DNA from: Prevotella sp.
Lineage (GTDB): Bacteria > Bacteroidota > Bacteroidia > Bacteroidales > Bacteroidaceae
DNA length: 57,882 nucleotides
Assembly (NCBI GenBank): GCA_022511045.1
Contig: JAFLSF010000003.1
Span: 1 to 57,882, forward strand
Direction: 5' to 3'
Shown piece after piece: positions 35,405 to 43,556 of this stretch. The first letter of the stretch is position 1, and every line of letters starts with the position of its first letter. Both the position numbers and the translations under genes were made by a program. Under the pieces are notes generated by a model. The model saw only the letters and a list, made by a program, of their open reading frames with translations. It had not been told where the DNA came from and ran no database searches.

Positions 35405-36238
35405 ATGAGAAAAATTATCGTAACGGTGGCACCAGTATGCCACGTAGGCAAAGAGATTCCCGCTGAGTGCAAGAACCCACTAACACCAGAGGAAATTGCC
35501 GAAGACACCATCAATTGTTATAAAGCAGGAGCATGCGAGGTTCATCTACACACCCGTGATTTGCAAGGTAACCCAACATTCGAGTTAGACGTTTTCCGCC
35601 AGACCATCGGCCTCATCCGTAAAGAGACGGACATGATAGTACAGGGGTCAACAGGCGGACTTTCTACGCTAACGCTCGCAGAGAGATGTGTATCGTTGGA
35701 CGTTCCCGAGGTGGAGGTAGCCTCACTCAACATGGGCTCAGTAAACTTTGGCGAGACGGTGTATGTAAACACAATGCCCGACTTGCGCTATTGGGCTAAG
35801 CGACTGGATGAGACGAACACGGTGCCAGAAATGGAGTTGTTCGACCTGAGCCACGTGGAGTGTGCTACACGATTGGCCGACGAGGGAGTTATCCACCGCC
35901 CATTACATTATAATTTCTGCGTAGGCCCAGGCAACTCGTCGAACCTATCGGCAACAGGCCGCAACCTTGCTATGCTTTGTTCTTTGATGGAACCAGGATG
36001 CAGTTGGGGCGTGACTCACGACTCAATGAAGGATTTCTCCATTTTAGCTTGTGCCATCGGAATGGGAGCTTCAGCCGTCCGCGTTGGTTTCGAGGATAGT
36101 TTCTATTATGCTCCCGGCAAGCGTGCACACACCAATGCCGAATTGGTAGAGCGTTTGGTGGCACTAATACGCATGATGGGATGTGAACCCGCCACACCTG
36201 CCGAAGCTCGCGAGATGCAACATATCAAGCAACTATAA
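35405..36238 (+). CDS. Beta-keto acid cleavage enzyme (BKACE, DUF849 family)
   Basis: These Zn-dependent TIM-barrel enzymes condense a beta-keto acid with acetyl-CoA and cleave it to acetoacetate and a CoA thioester. At 277 residues this protein has normal length. CEVHLHTRD gives the metal-binding His47 and His49, VQGSTGG is the substrate-loop motif, and VRVGFEDSFYYAPGKRAHTNAELVER closes the fold with the conserved Glu. Members differ in substrate (3-keto-5-aminohexanoate, beta-ketoadipate, dehydrocarnitine and others). None of the lysine-fermentation partners is nearby. It is followed 14 nt later by an acid sugar kinase gene, an unexpected partner. Confidence 0.88.
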   Translation: MRKIIVTVAPVCHVGKEIPAECKNPLTPEEIAEDTINCYKAGACEVHLHTRDLQGNPTFELDVFRQTIGLIRKETDMIVQGSTGGLSTLTLAERCVSLDVPEVEVASLNMGSVNFGETVYVNTMPDLRYWAKRLDETNTVPEMELFDLSHVECATRLADEGVIHRPLHYNFCVGPGNSSNLSATGRNLAMLCSLMEPGCSWGVTHDSMKDFSILACAIGMGASAVRVGFEDSFYYAPGKRAHTNAELVERLVALIRMMGCEPATPAEAREMQHIKQL

Positions 36239-36252
36239 AACATACATTGCAG

Positions 36253-37485
36253 ATGAATACGAATGAATGGAAGATGGTTGTCCTTGACGACGACCCGACT
36301 GGCATACAGACCGTACAAGGTTGCCTGCTGGTGACAGAATGGGACGAGCAACACGTACGAGAGGGATTTGAGGACAAGCAATGTTTCTTTTACATCCTAA
36401 CCAACACTCGTGCCCTTACTCGCGAGGAGGCTGCCCAAGTAACCCGCGAGGCAATGGAAATGGTTGTTAGGGTAAACAGAGACTACGGCTATCGGCTTAT
36501 CATCGTGAGTCGTAGCGATAGTTGTTTGCGGGGCCACTTTCCTCTGGAGACTGACATCATGCGCCAAGTTCTTGTGGAGCACGGCATTTCCGTATACACT
36601 AAGACTCCCTTTTGTCCTGCTTTCATCGAAGCAGGCCGTATTACCATTGACGGCATCCACTACATGAAAGACGGAGAACGGCTGATACCCGTATCGGAAA
36701 CGGAATTTGCACGCGACAACGTTTTCGGCTATCATACGTCAGTACTCCGCGACTATATCAAGGAGAAAGGAGCAAATCTAGACGACTATGAGGCGGTAAA
36801 TGCCCAGTCTTATGACGAACTATATAAATGGTGGAGAGAATTCTCCGAACGCTCTGACTTAGCAAATAGGGAAGAGGCGCTGGTCATCCGTTCCTCGTCA
36901 TCCCTCCCTAAGGTCATCGCTGCTTTGCCAGACCAGCCGCTGTTAGACAAAACTATCCTTTCTTCCCTCGCCGCTAAGCACGCTCCACTCTACGTCATTG
37001 GCTCACACGTCCAAAAGACTACCCGCCAACTGGAACAACTCTTACAAGAACCTGGTACTTGTGGTGTAGAAATTGACGTACAGCGCATTCTTGACGATAG
37101 CGAGCCGCTTATGCAAGAGACACTCGCCACCATCCAACAGATTGCTGACGAACATCTGGCACCCGTAGTCTACACTTCACGCCAAGAGATTCGTTTGGAC
37201 GATGCAAATAAACGCCAGTTGTTAGGCCAGCAGGTCAGCGACTTCCTCGTCAACATCGTGCGTCGCCTACCCTACACCCCAGCCTATCTGGTAGGAAAGG
37301 GAGGCATTACGTCACACGACATTCTTACAAAGGGACTGGGTATGAAGTCCGCACGCGTCTTGGGTCAGATAGTCAACAGCGTGCCTTGCGTAATGGGTCC
37401 TCAATTCCCCTACATCATCTTCCCGGGAAACGTTGGAAACGACCAATCTCTACGAGAAGTATTTGTCAAGTTACGCACCTGCTAA
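36253..37485 (+). CDS. Four-carbon acid sugar kinase family protein (DUF1537)
   Basis: This 410-residue protein belongs to the family that phosphorylates four-carbon acid sugars such as threonate and erythronate (DtnK/OtnK group). The N-terminus has VVLDDDPTGIQTVQG, an altered form of the DDxTG motif. SRSDSCLRGHFPLE is the substrate-binding segment, and the C-terminal ATP-binding part has LVGKGGITSHD and IIFPGNVGNDQSL. The ATG at 36253 is preferred to a TTG at 36247. Usual partners (a PdxA2-like dehydrogenase, an aldolase or OtnI isomerase) are missing. It shares a transcript with the beta-keto acid cleavage enzyme. Confidence 0.82.
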   Translation: MNTNEWKMVVLDDDPTGIQTVQGCLLVTEWDEQHVREGFEDKQCFFYILTNTRALTREEAAQVTREAMEMVVRVNRDYGYRLIIVSRSDSCLRGHFPLETDIMRQVLVEHGISVYTKTPFCPAFIEAGRITIDGIHYMKDGERLIPVSETEFARDNVFGYHTSVLRDYIKEKGANLDDYEAVNAQSYDELYKWWREFSERSDLANREEALVIRSSSSLPKVIAALPDQPLLDKTILSSLAAKHAPLYVIGSHVQKTTRQLEQLLQEPGTCGVEIDVQRILDDSEPLMQETLATIQQIADEHLAPVVYTSRQEIRLDDANKRQLLGQQVSDFLVNIVRRLPYTPAYLVGKGGITSHDILTKGLGMKSARVLGQIVNSVPCVMGPQFPYIIFPGNVGNDQSLREVFVKLRTC

Positions 37486-37520
37486 AGCACTTGACAATCA
37501 TACTATCAAACGCACTTATC

Positions 37521-37565
37521 AACACTTCCCCCACCACCGTATCTCGGAGGGCAGGGGGAAGTGTT
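37521..37565. terminator. Terminator after the acid sugar kinase gene
   Basis: AACACTTCCCCC (37521-37532) and GGGGGAAGTGTT (37554-37565) form a perfect 12-bp stem with a T-rich flank. It separates the kinase gene from the convergent small gene at 37574. Confidence 0.7.
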
Positions 37566-37573
37566 ATTTGACG

Positions 37574-37819
37574 CTATTCATACTGATTAACATGGTGATA
37601 TTGGGCACAAAAGTCCATCAACTCTTGAAACAATTCCCGTCTTCCCTCTGGCAGTAGACCTGCGGCCAAGAGTTTCCTATTATACTTCAGCCAATTCAAC
37701 AAACGTCGGTTTTCTACGCGATATTTGGAGGGCAGCCGCTTATTTTCTGCCACATAGGCGCGCACTTCAGCCAAATGCAAATGCCAACGGTCTTCTTGGG
37801 AAACTATAGCCTTCTCCAT
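37574..37819 (-). CDS. Small helicase-associated-domain-like protein
   Basis: From the ATG at 37819 this gives an 81-residue protein. The sequence EDRWHLHLAEVRAYVAENKR, then LPSKYRVENRRLLNWLKYNR, then LLPEGRRELFQELMDF, matches the pattern of single helicase-associated (HA) domains: W ... Y ... LP ... W ... R. These helical domains are usually repeated behind DEAD-box-type helicases, but here one occurs alone. A free-standing basic helical protein may bind DNA, or it may be a remnant. An upstream start at 37939 would run through the promoter at 37828-37835 and adds a biased Ser/Arg/Lys stretch, so it is rejected. Confidence 0.65.
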   Translation of the reverse strand: MEKAIVSQEDRWHLHLAEVRAYVAENKRLPSKYRVENRRLLNWLKYNRKLLAAGLLPEGRRELFQELMDFCAQYHHVNQYE

Positions 37820-37827
37820 CTTATGTG

Positions 37828-37835
37828 CAAAGGTA
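37828..37835 (-). promoter_or_regulatory. -7 element of the HA-domain gene, very short leader
   Basis: TACCTTTG on the minus strand ends 9 nt before the ATG at 37819. Confidence 0.45.
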
Positions 37836-37939
37836 CGAATAAGGAAGGAAAAAGCCAAAACATTTTTGGACTTTTTCGAGCGAGAGCACTTTCGTTGGCC
37901 ACGAAGCGGCACTGTGTAGGTATTGAGAATAGGCCTCAC

Positions 37940-37994
37940 GGATGATGAGGCCTATTCTCAATCTTCACGAGCCCTATTCTCGTCAGCCCTGAGA
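37940..37994. repeat. Third 22-bp periodic island
   Basis: Successive 11-mers read GGATGATGAGG (37940), CCTATTCTCAA (37951), TCTTCACGAGC (37962), CCTATTCTCGT (37973) and CAGCCCTGAGA (37984). CCTATTCTC repeats exactly 22 bp apart, with an inverted copy GAGAATAGG at 37925-37933. The shared form GAGnCCTATwCwC relates it to the islands at 9187 and 27454. Together with the inverted-repeat element at 38025 it fills most of the 37836-38337 gap. Confidence 0.55.
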
Positions 37995-38024
37995 CTTTTT
38001 CAGTGTACATACATCTTCGGAAAA

Positions 38025-38238
38025 GTGACACATAAAACTGAATACAGAATACAGAATACAGTTTTTTCGAGTCCATTTCTTTATTTTTTAGGAAAACCTT
38101 ATACACAATAGTCTATAATATATATAATATTATATATATATATTATAGTGTTATAAACTCACTTATTTCTTACAAGATAGAGTGCACTTATTTTCCGATT
38201 TCAAAAAACTGTATTCTGTATTCTGTATTCAGTGTCAC
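38025..38238. repeat. MITE-like element with 31-bp perfect inverted arms
   Basis: The left arm (38037-38067) and right arm (38203-38233) are exact 31-bp inverted copies. Each contains three tandem GAATACA units and a T6 or A6 run. GTGACAC (38025-38031) and GTGTCAC (38232-38238) extend the symmetry outside a 7-bp insertion. The 135-bp core is extremely AT-rich and holds its own hairpin (14-bp arms, CTATAATATATATA at 38113 and its complement ending at 38148). There is no ORF. No target-site duplication is evident. A small non-autonomous transposable element or a large structured leader are the alternatives. Confidence 0.6.
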
Positions 38239-38322
38239 GTTCAACAAAAACTTTCAATGTGAATATTTTTTGTCAATAACAAGTATTAGGTGACAAAACG
38301 GCACGTTGTTCGTCTTTATTAT

Positions 38323-38336
38323 ATATAGTACTATAT
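38323..38336. promoter_or_regulatory. Perfect 14-bp palindrome at the start of the carbohydrate operon
   Basis: ATATAGTACTATAT is a perfect palindrome ending one base before the ATG at 38338. It could be an operator or an mRNA hairpin hiding the start codon. I cannot see a clear TAnnTTTG box for this operon, so the transcription start is unknown. Confidence 0.35.
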
Positions 38337-38337
38337 C

Positions 38338-39654
38338 ATGATGAGAAAGACATTTTTTACCTTGCTGATTATGGTTGCCGTAGTCAGTTCGGCACAGACC
38401 TTTGAAACGAATTTTGAAAGGTCAGTGAGCGACTTGATGTCAGACGTACAGAAACAATTTGGCGTGCACTTCAAGTACAACGTCGACACGACTGGGCAAC
38501 GGCTACCATACGCTAATTTCCGCATCCGTCCCTACTCCATTGAGCAGACGCTTGACAACATTTGTAAGCACTTCGACTGGAACTGGTGGAAGCAGTCGGG
38601 AAATCTCTATAAGATTAAGCCTTATGAATATCCACGCCGCCACGAAGACGAGGGTCGGCAAATGCTCGACTGGCTATCGTCGCTCTATAGTGACAAGGCT
38701 CAGTGGGAGGCTCGCCGCGACTCGCTGCGTCGCGAGGTACGCCAGCGTTTGGAGTTGGATGCCTTTCTCGATTCTTGCACGTTGAAGCCCCTGCTGTCGA
38801 AAGTGCGCAAGCACGACGGTTATACTACGCAAAACATTTGCATAGAATTGACCCCTGGCCAGCATCTGTTTGGCACTATCTATTCGCCAGACAACCGAAA
38901 CTTCCGCAAAAACCAGAATTTCCGCAACGGATTCCCTCTCATCGTCTGTCCAGATGGTCATTGGCCTTATCGTTATCGCAAGGATGAGCAGCAACGGTTA
39001 GGCACTTTGGCTCGTATGGGAGCCATTTGCGTGGACTTCGACCTTTACGGATGGGGTGAGAGCGAAAAGGAGGTGGGTGCTGAGGCACACCACACCAGCC
39101 GTGCACACGTCTATCAAGCAGCCTGTGGATATGTGTTGCTGGACTATATGCTCAAGAACCGCAAGGATATTGACCCCACCCGCGTGGGTGTTTGTGGAGG
39201 AAGTGGTGGCGGCACACACACGGTATTGCTTTCCCTGTTAGACGACCGCGTAACGGCATCGGCACCCGTAGTACACTTGGCCTCCCATTTCGACGGCGGC
39301 TGCCCTTGCGAGAGCGGTAAGCCCGTACAACTGGCGGCTGGCGGAACCTGCGAGGCTGAACTGGCGGCAGTGATGGCTCCCAAGCCTATGCTTATAGTCA
39401 GCGACGGTGGTGATTGGACCTCTACTGTTCCTACGCTGGAGTTCCCTTACCTGCAACGCATCTACGGCTTCTACGGTGCCCAAGACAAGGTGCGCAACGT
39501 ACATCTTGCAAAGGAACGCCACGACTTTGGGCCGAACAAGCGACAGGCTGTCTACGACTTCTTCATCGATGTCTTTGGGCTTGACCGCACACAGCTTGAC
39601 GAGGAGAAGATTGAGATAGAACCCGACGAGGCACTGAAATCACTTTATAAATAA
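38338..39654 (+). CDS. Exported alpha/beta hydrolase (esterase) with STN-like N-terminal domain
   Basis: This 438-residue periplasmic protein has a signal peptide (1 to about 19). Residues 25-95 look like a secretin/TonB short N-terminal (STN) domain ([17 protein letters not shown], then [18 protein letters not shown]). Residues 170-425 form an alpha/beta hydrolase with nucleophile Ser289 in VCGGSGGG, probable Asp359 (VSDGGDW) and His395 (ERHDFG). The expected role is removal of acetyl or methyl esters from pectic glycans. STN domains normally belong to TonB-dependent receptors, sensors or secretins, so its presence on an enzyme is odd. It is the first gene of the carbohydrate operon. Confidence 0.82.
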   Translation: MMRKTFFTLLIMVAVVSSAQTFETNFERSVSDLMSDVQKQFGVHFKYNVDTTGQRLPYANFRIRPYSIEQTLDNICKHFDWNWWKQSGNLYKIKPYEYPRRHEDEGRQMLDWLSSLYSDKAQWEARRDSLRREVRQRLELDAFLDSCTLKPLLSKVRKHDGYTTQNICIELTPGQHLFGTIYSPDNRNFRKNQNFRNGFPLIVCPDGHWPYRYRKDEQQRLGTLARMGAICVDFDLYGWGESEKEVGAEAHHTSRAHVYQAACGYVLLDYMLKNRKDIDPTRVGVCGGSGGGTHTVLLSLLDDRVTASAPVVHLASHFDGGCPCESGKPVQLAAGGTCEAELAAVMAPKPMLIVSDGGDWTSTVPTLEFPYLQRIYGFYGAQDKVRNVHLAKERHDFGPNKRQAVYDFFIDVFGLDRTQLDEEKIEIEPDEALKSLYK

Positions 39655-39674
39655 ACCACACAAAAGAAACACCC

Positions 39675-42083
39675 ATGAGAAAACTGACCCTAATAGGCCT
39701 GTTATTTGTCATCTGTAATCTGTCATTCTGCCCTGCAATGGCGCAACACCTCCTATGGTACGACCGTCCCGCTATGACGTGGACACAGGCCCTGCCCGTA
39801 GGCAACGGTTTCATGGGTGGTATGGTATTCGGAACGCCCGCCGTAGAGCATATCCAATTGAACGAAGAGACCATTTGGGCAGGACAGCCCAACAACGTTA
39901 TCAATCCCAACGCAAAGGAGGCACTGCCTAAGGTACGGGAACTAATCTTCGAGGGTAAATACCAAGAGGCGGCAAAACTGGCTGAGGAGAAAGTGATGCC
40001 CCATGCTGTCGGTCAGAACATGGGTATGCCCTACCAACCCTTTGGCGACCTTTACATCGCTATGCCTGGACACGCGGATTATACCGACTACGAGCGCTGG
40101 TTGGACTTGGATAATGCAAAAGCTATCGTTCGCTACAACGTAGACGGCGTGCAATATAAGCGAGAGATTATTGCCCCATTAGGCAAAAACCGCGTCATTG
40201 CAGTCCACCTTACCGCCAGCGCAAAAGGTAAGATAACCTTTACCGCCAACATGACCTCGCCGCATGAGAATGTTCTAATTGGCAGTGAAGGATTGGATGC
40301 TCTCCTGCAAGGTGTCTCCAGCAAACATGAAGGACTAAAAGGCAAAGTACGTTTCATGGGACGCATGGGTGTGATAACAGAAGGAGGAACGGTGGCGGGA
40401 AGTGACGGCAACATCAGCGTGACAGAGGCTGACGAAGCGACCATATACGTTGCCATTGCCACCAACGTAAGAAGCTATAAGGACATTAGCGACGACGAAG
40501 TAAAAAAGTCGATGCAATATCTCGAGGATGCTATGCAGTTAGGCTACGACAGACTAAAGCAAAGGCACACAAATCTCTACCACCACTACTATGACCGCGT
40601 AAAACTTGACCTTGGCAAGAACCTCTATCCTCGCCTTTCTATGGACAAGCGAATTGAGCAGTTCTCTGGAGCCGCTGTGCCCGACAACCACCTCGTAGCG
40701 ACCTATTTCCAGTTTGGCCGTTATTTGCTCATTTCGTCCTCACAGCCTGATAACATAAACCCTGCTAACCTACAAGGCATCTGGAACGAAAAGATGTTCC
40801 CCTCATGGGACTCAAAATATACTACGAACATCAATTTAGAAATGAACTATTGGCCCGCAGAGGTCACTAATTTGACAGAACTGAACGAACCGTTATTCCG
40901 TCTTATCCGCGAGGTTAGCGAACAAGGACAACAGACGGCTCGCGATATGTACGGTGCTGACGGATGGGTACTGCACCACAACACAGACCAATGGCGCATA
41001 ACAGGACCAGTGGACCACGCACAGACAGGTTTGTGGCCAATGGGTGGTGCCTGGCTTTGTCGTCACTTGTGGGAACATTATCTATATACGCACGATGAGA
41101 CTTTCCTGAGCCAAATGTTCCCCATCATGCTCGGAGCTGCAAAATTCTTTACGCAGACACTGGTGAAACATCCTACTAAGGGCTATTTGGTAGTGTGTCC
41201 AGGCGAGTCGCCCGAACACGGCGGCAAGGGCCGCTCCACAGCTCTTGATGCTGGTGTAACAATGGATAATCAATTAGTTGCAGAATTATATACCAACACT
41301 TTAGAGGCTGCAAAAATACTCAAGATTGACAAAAGTCTAAACCCATCAGACAATGCAGTTATTGCAACAATCAAGAAGCAACTTCCACAACTCGCCCCTA
41401 TGCAGGTTGGCAGTTGGGGACAATTGCAGGAATGGATTGACGATTTGGATGACCCTACAGACGACCACCGTCACTTTTCACACCTCTATGGGTTGTTTCC
41501 TTCCAATCAAATTTCTCCTTACAAGACACCTAAGTTGTGGGAGGCTGCTCGTAAGTCGCTGGCAGCAAGAGGCGATGTATCGACAGGCTGGTCTATGGGT
41601 TGGAAGGTTTGCTCGTGGGCTCGCCTATTAGACGGCAACCACGCTTATAAACTCATCCAAGACCAACTAACACTGACGGCAGACACATTCTTGATTTTTG
41701 GTCCTATCAAACAAAAGGGTGGTACTTATCCGAATATGTTTGATGCACACCCGCCATTCCAGATTGATGGCAATTTCGGCTGTACAGTAGGTATCGCTGA
41801 GATGCTGATGCAGAGTTACGATGACTTTATCTATCTGTTGCCCGCCCTGCCTTCAGTATGGAAAGATGGCAGTGTGAAAGGTTTGGTGGCTCGTGGCGGA
41901 TTTGAAGTAGATATTAACTGGAAAAACGGACTACTGACACAAGCCGTCATCCGCTCCCGTAACGGCGGCAAATGCCTCATTCGCAGTACAAAACCACTAA
42001 AAGGCAACGGGCTCAAAAAAGCACATGAGGATAACCTCTACGAACTGATGACAGAAAAAGGTAATGAGTATATTATACAATAA
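39675..42083 (+). CDS. GH95 family alpha-L-fucosidase/alpha-L-galactosidase
   Basis: This 802-residue exported enzyme starts with a signal peptide ending in [13 protein letters not shown]. The N-terminal beta-sandwich (about 25-270) has [18 protein letters not shown], a GH95 hallmark. The (alpha/alpha)6 catalytic domain shows [16 protein letters not shown], carrying the two Asn residues used in catalysis, and [10 protein letters not shown] with the acid Glu region. GH95 enzymes remove alpha-1,2-linked L-fucose, and some Bacteroides members remove L-galactose. With GH140 and GH137-GH2 neighbours, L-galactose on rhamnogalacturonan-II chain A is the more likely target. It starts 20 nt after the hydrolase gene. 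Confidence 0.92.
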   Translation: MRKLTLIGLLFVICNLSFCPAMAQHLLWYDRPAMTWTQALPVGNGFMGGMVFGTPAVEHIQLNEETIWAGQPNNVINPNAKEALPKVRELIFEGKYQEAAKLAEEKVMPHAVGQNMGMPYQPFGDLYIAMPGHADYTDYERWLDLDNAKAIVRYNVDGVQYKREIIAPLGKNRVIAVHLTASAKGKITFTANMTSPHENVLIGSEGLDALLQGVSSKHEGLKGKVRFMGRMGVITEGGTVAGSDGNISVTEADEATIYVAIATNVRSYKDISDDEVKKSMQYLEDAMQLGYDRLKQRHTNLYHHYYDRVKLDLGKNLYPRLSMDKRIEQFSGAAVPDNHLVATYFQFGRYLLISSSQPDNINPANLQGIWNEKMFPSWDSKYTTNINLEMNYWPAEVTNLTELNEPLFRLIREVSEQGQQTARDMYGADGWVLHHNTDQWRITGPVDHAQTGLWPMGGAWLCRHLWEHYLYTHDETFLSQMFPIMLGAAKFFTQTLVKHPTKGYLVVCPGESPEHGGKGRSTALDAGVTMDNQLVAELYTNTLEAAKILKIDKSLNPSDNAVIATIKKQLPQLAPMQVGSWGQLQEWIDDLDDPTDDHRHFSHLYGLFPSNQISPYKTPKLWEAARKSLAARGDVSTGWSMGWKVCSWARLLDGNHAYKLIQDQLTLTADTFLIFGPIKQKGGTYPNMFDAHPPFQIDGNFGCTVGIAEMLMQSYDDFIYLLPALPSVWKDGSVKGLVARGGFEVDINWKNGLLTQAVIRSRNGGKCLIRSTKPLKGNGLKKAHEDNLYELMTEKGNEYIIQ

Positions 42084-42096
42084 CACCAATAAGACT

Positions 42097-43554
42097 ATGA
42101 AAAAACTATTAGTAATATGCTGCCTCATGCTGCTGACAATGTCGGCTCAGGCAGGAAGACCGTGGGAAAACGGGAAATTAAAGGTATCAGATAACCAGCG
42201 TTATCTGCAGTTTGAAAATGGAGAGCCTTTTTTCTGGTTGGGTGAAACAGGATGGCTATTGCCAGAGCGACTTGACCGTTCTGAAGCAGAATGGTATCTC
42301 CAGTCATGTGCTAAAGCTGGTTATAATGTAGTGCAAGTACAAACCATCGATGGTGTACCAACATATAATATCTATGGACAAATGTCGAATCCTGATGGTT
42401 GGGATTTCAAGAACATCAACAAGAAAGGGGTCTACGGCTATTGGGATCACATGGATTATATCATAGACCGCGCTGCAGATTATGGCATCTATATTGGTAT
42501 GGTGTGCATCTGGGGTGGACTCGTAAAAGATGGAAAGTTGAGTGTGGAGGACGCTAAAAAATATGGTACTTTCTTAGCTAATCGCTACAAGGACAAACCA
42601 AACATTATTTGGTTTATGGGTGGCGACATTCAGGGCGACATTAAGCCAGAAGTGTGGGAAGCGCTAGCTACTACTATCAAGTCTATCGACAAAAATCACT
42701 TGATGACCTATCACCCTCGTGGACGCTATACTTCGGCAAAGTGGTGGAGCAAAGCCCCTTGGATGGATTTCCATACTTTCCAAAGTGGACATCGTCGTTA
42801 TGGACAACGCATGGGCAACGCAGACTACCCCATACCAGACGATACGGAAGAAGACAACTGGATGTATGTAGATTCTACTTGGGCCTACAAGCCTATTAAA
42901 CCCGTACTGGATGCTGAGCCGAGTTATGAAGACATCCCCGTCGGACTACACGACCCTAATGAAGGACGCTGGATGGACTACGATGTACGCCGTTACGCCT
43001 ACTGGAGTGTATTTGCAGGTTCATGTGGACACACCTATGGACATAATGCTATCATGCAAATGCTTAAGCCAGGCTATCCCACTTCGTATGGTGATGCAGG
43101 CGACGTAAAAGCATGGTATCAAGGGCTGAAAGACCCAGGGTTCTCGCAAATGCAGTATCTAAAACGCCTCATCCTATCGTTCCCCTATTTTGAACGTGTA
43201 GCAGACCAGAGCATCATTCAGAATAACGGAGAGAAATATGACCGACTAATTGCCACTCGTGGAACGGACTACCTTTTAGTCTATAATTATAATGGTAATA
43301 TAATGAAACTCGACCTAACTAAAATTAGCGGTGAGAAAAAGAACGTATGGTGGATGACTGCTGCTACAGGACATTTGAAGTATCTCGGAGAGTACGATTC
43401 GAAAGTACTGACTTTCCGCTATCATCCGCAGACAGGACGTGTAGAAGACGGCGTGCTGATTGCCGTTGACGCTACGAAAAACTATATCAAGAAAGACCAG
43501 ACGGAGTTATCGCCAGATGGATATAAAGCAAAAGAACGAGACTTGAACGAATAA
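42097..43554 (+). CDS. GH140 family apiosidase-like glycoside hydrolase
   Basis: This 485-residue exported protein starts MKKLLVICCLMLLTMSAQA. The DUF4038-type TIM barrel opens with LQFENGEPFFWLGETGWLL and contains NIIWFMGGD (acid/base region) and KPVLDAEPSYE (nucleophile region), characteristic of GH140. A C-terminal beta domain ends near VEDGVLIAVDATK. The founding GH140 enzyme releases apiose-linked side chains of rhamnogalacturonan-II. The start at 42097 is taken after the signal peptide. A longer ATG at 42064 would overlap the GH95 gene by 20 nt. It is followed with a 2-nt gap by the GH78 fusion gene. Confidence 0.9.
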   Translation: MKKLLVICCLMLLTMSAQAGRPWENGKLKVSDNQRYLQFENGEPFFWLGETGWLLPERLDRSEAEWYLQSCAKAGYNVVQVQTIDGVPTYNIYGQMSNPDGWDFKNINKKGVYGYWDHMDYIIDRAADYGIYIGMVCIWGGLVKDGKLSVEDAKKYGTFLANRYKDKPNIIWFMGGDIQGDIKPEVWEALATTIKSIDKNHLMTYHPRGRYTSAKWWSKAPWMDFHTFQSGHRRYGQRMGNADYPIPDDTEEDNWMYVDSTWAYKPIKPVLDAEPSYEDIPVGLHDPNEGRWMDYDVRRYAYWSVFAGSCGHTYGHNAIMQMLKPGYPTSYGDAGDVKAWYQGLKDPGFSQMQYLKRLILSFPYFERVADQSIIQNNGEKYDRLIATRGTDYLLVYNYNGNIMKLDLTKISGEKKNVWWMTAATGHLKYLGEYDSKVLTFRYHPQTGRVEDGVLIAVDATKNYIKKDQTELSPDGYKAKERDLNE

Positions 43555-43556
43555 GT

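Noticed and set aside
37574..37939. Longer 121-codon reading of the HA-domain gene
   Set aside because: The extra N-terminus crosses the TACCTTTG promoter box and is Ser/Lys/Arg-rich without domain similarity.
38113..38148. AT-rich palindrome as a replication or plasmid origin
   Set aside because: There are no iterons, DnaA boxes or replication genes nearby. It is better explained as the core of the inverted-repeat element.
38034..38233. CRISPR-like repeats (GAATACA x3)
   Set aside because: Only 7-bp units in tandem without spacers, in two inverted clusters. No cas genes in the window.
39675..42083. GH95 gene as a recent horizontal acquisition
   Set aside because: Codon and base use look like the neighbouring genes and no mobility gene is nearby apart from the short inverted-repeat element, so transfer cannot be supported from this window.
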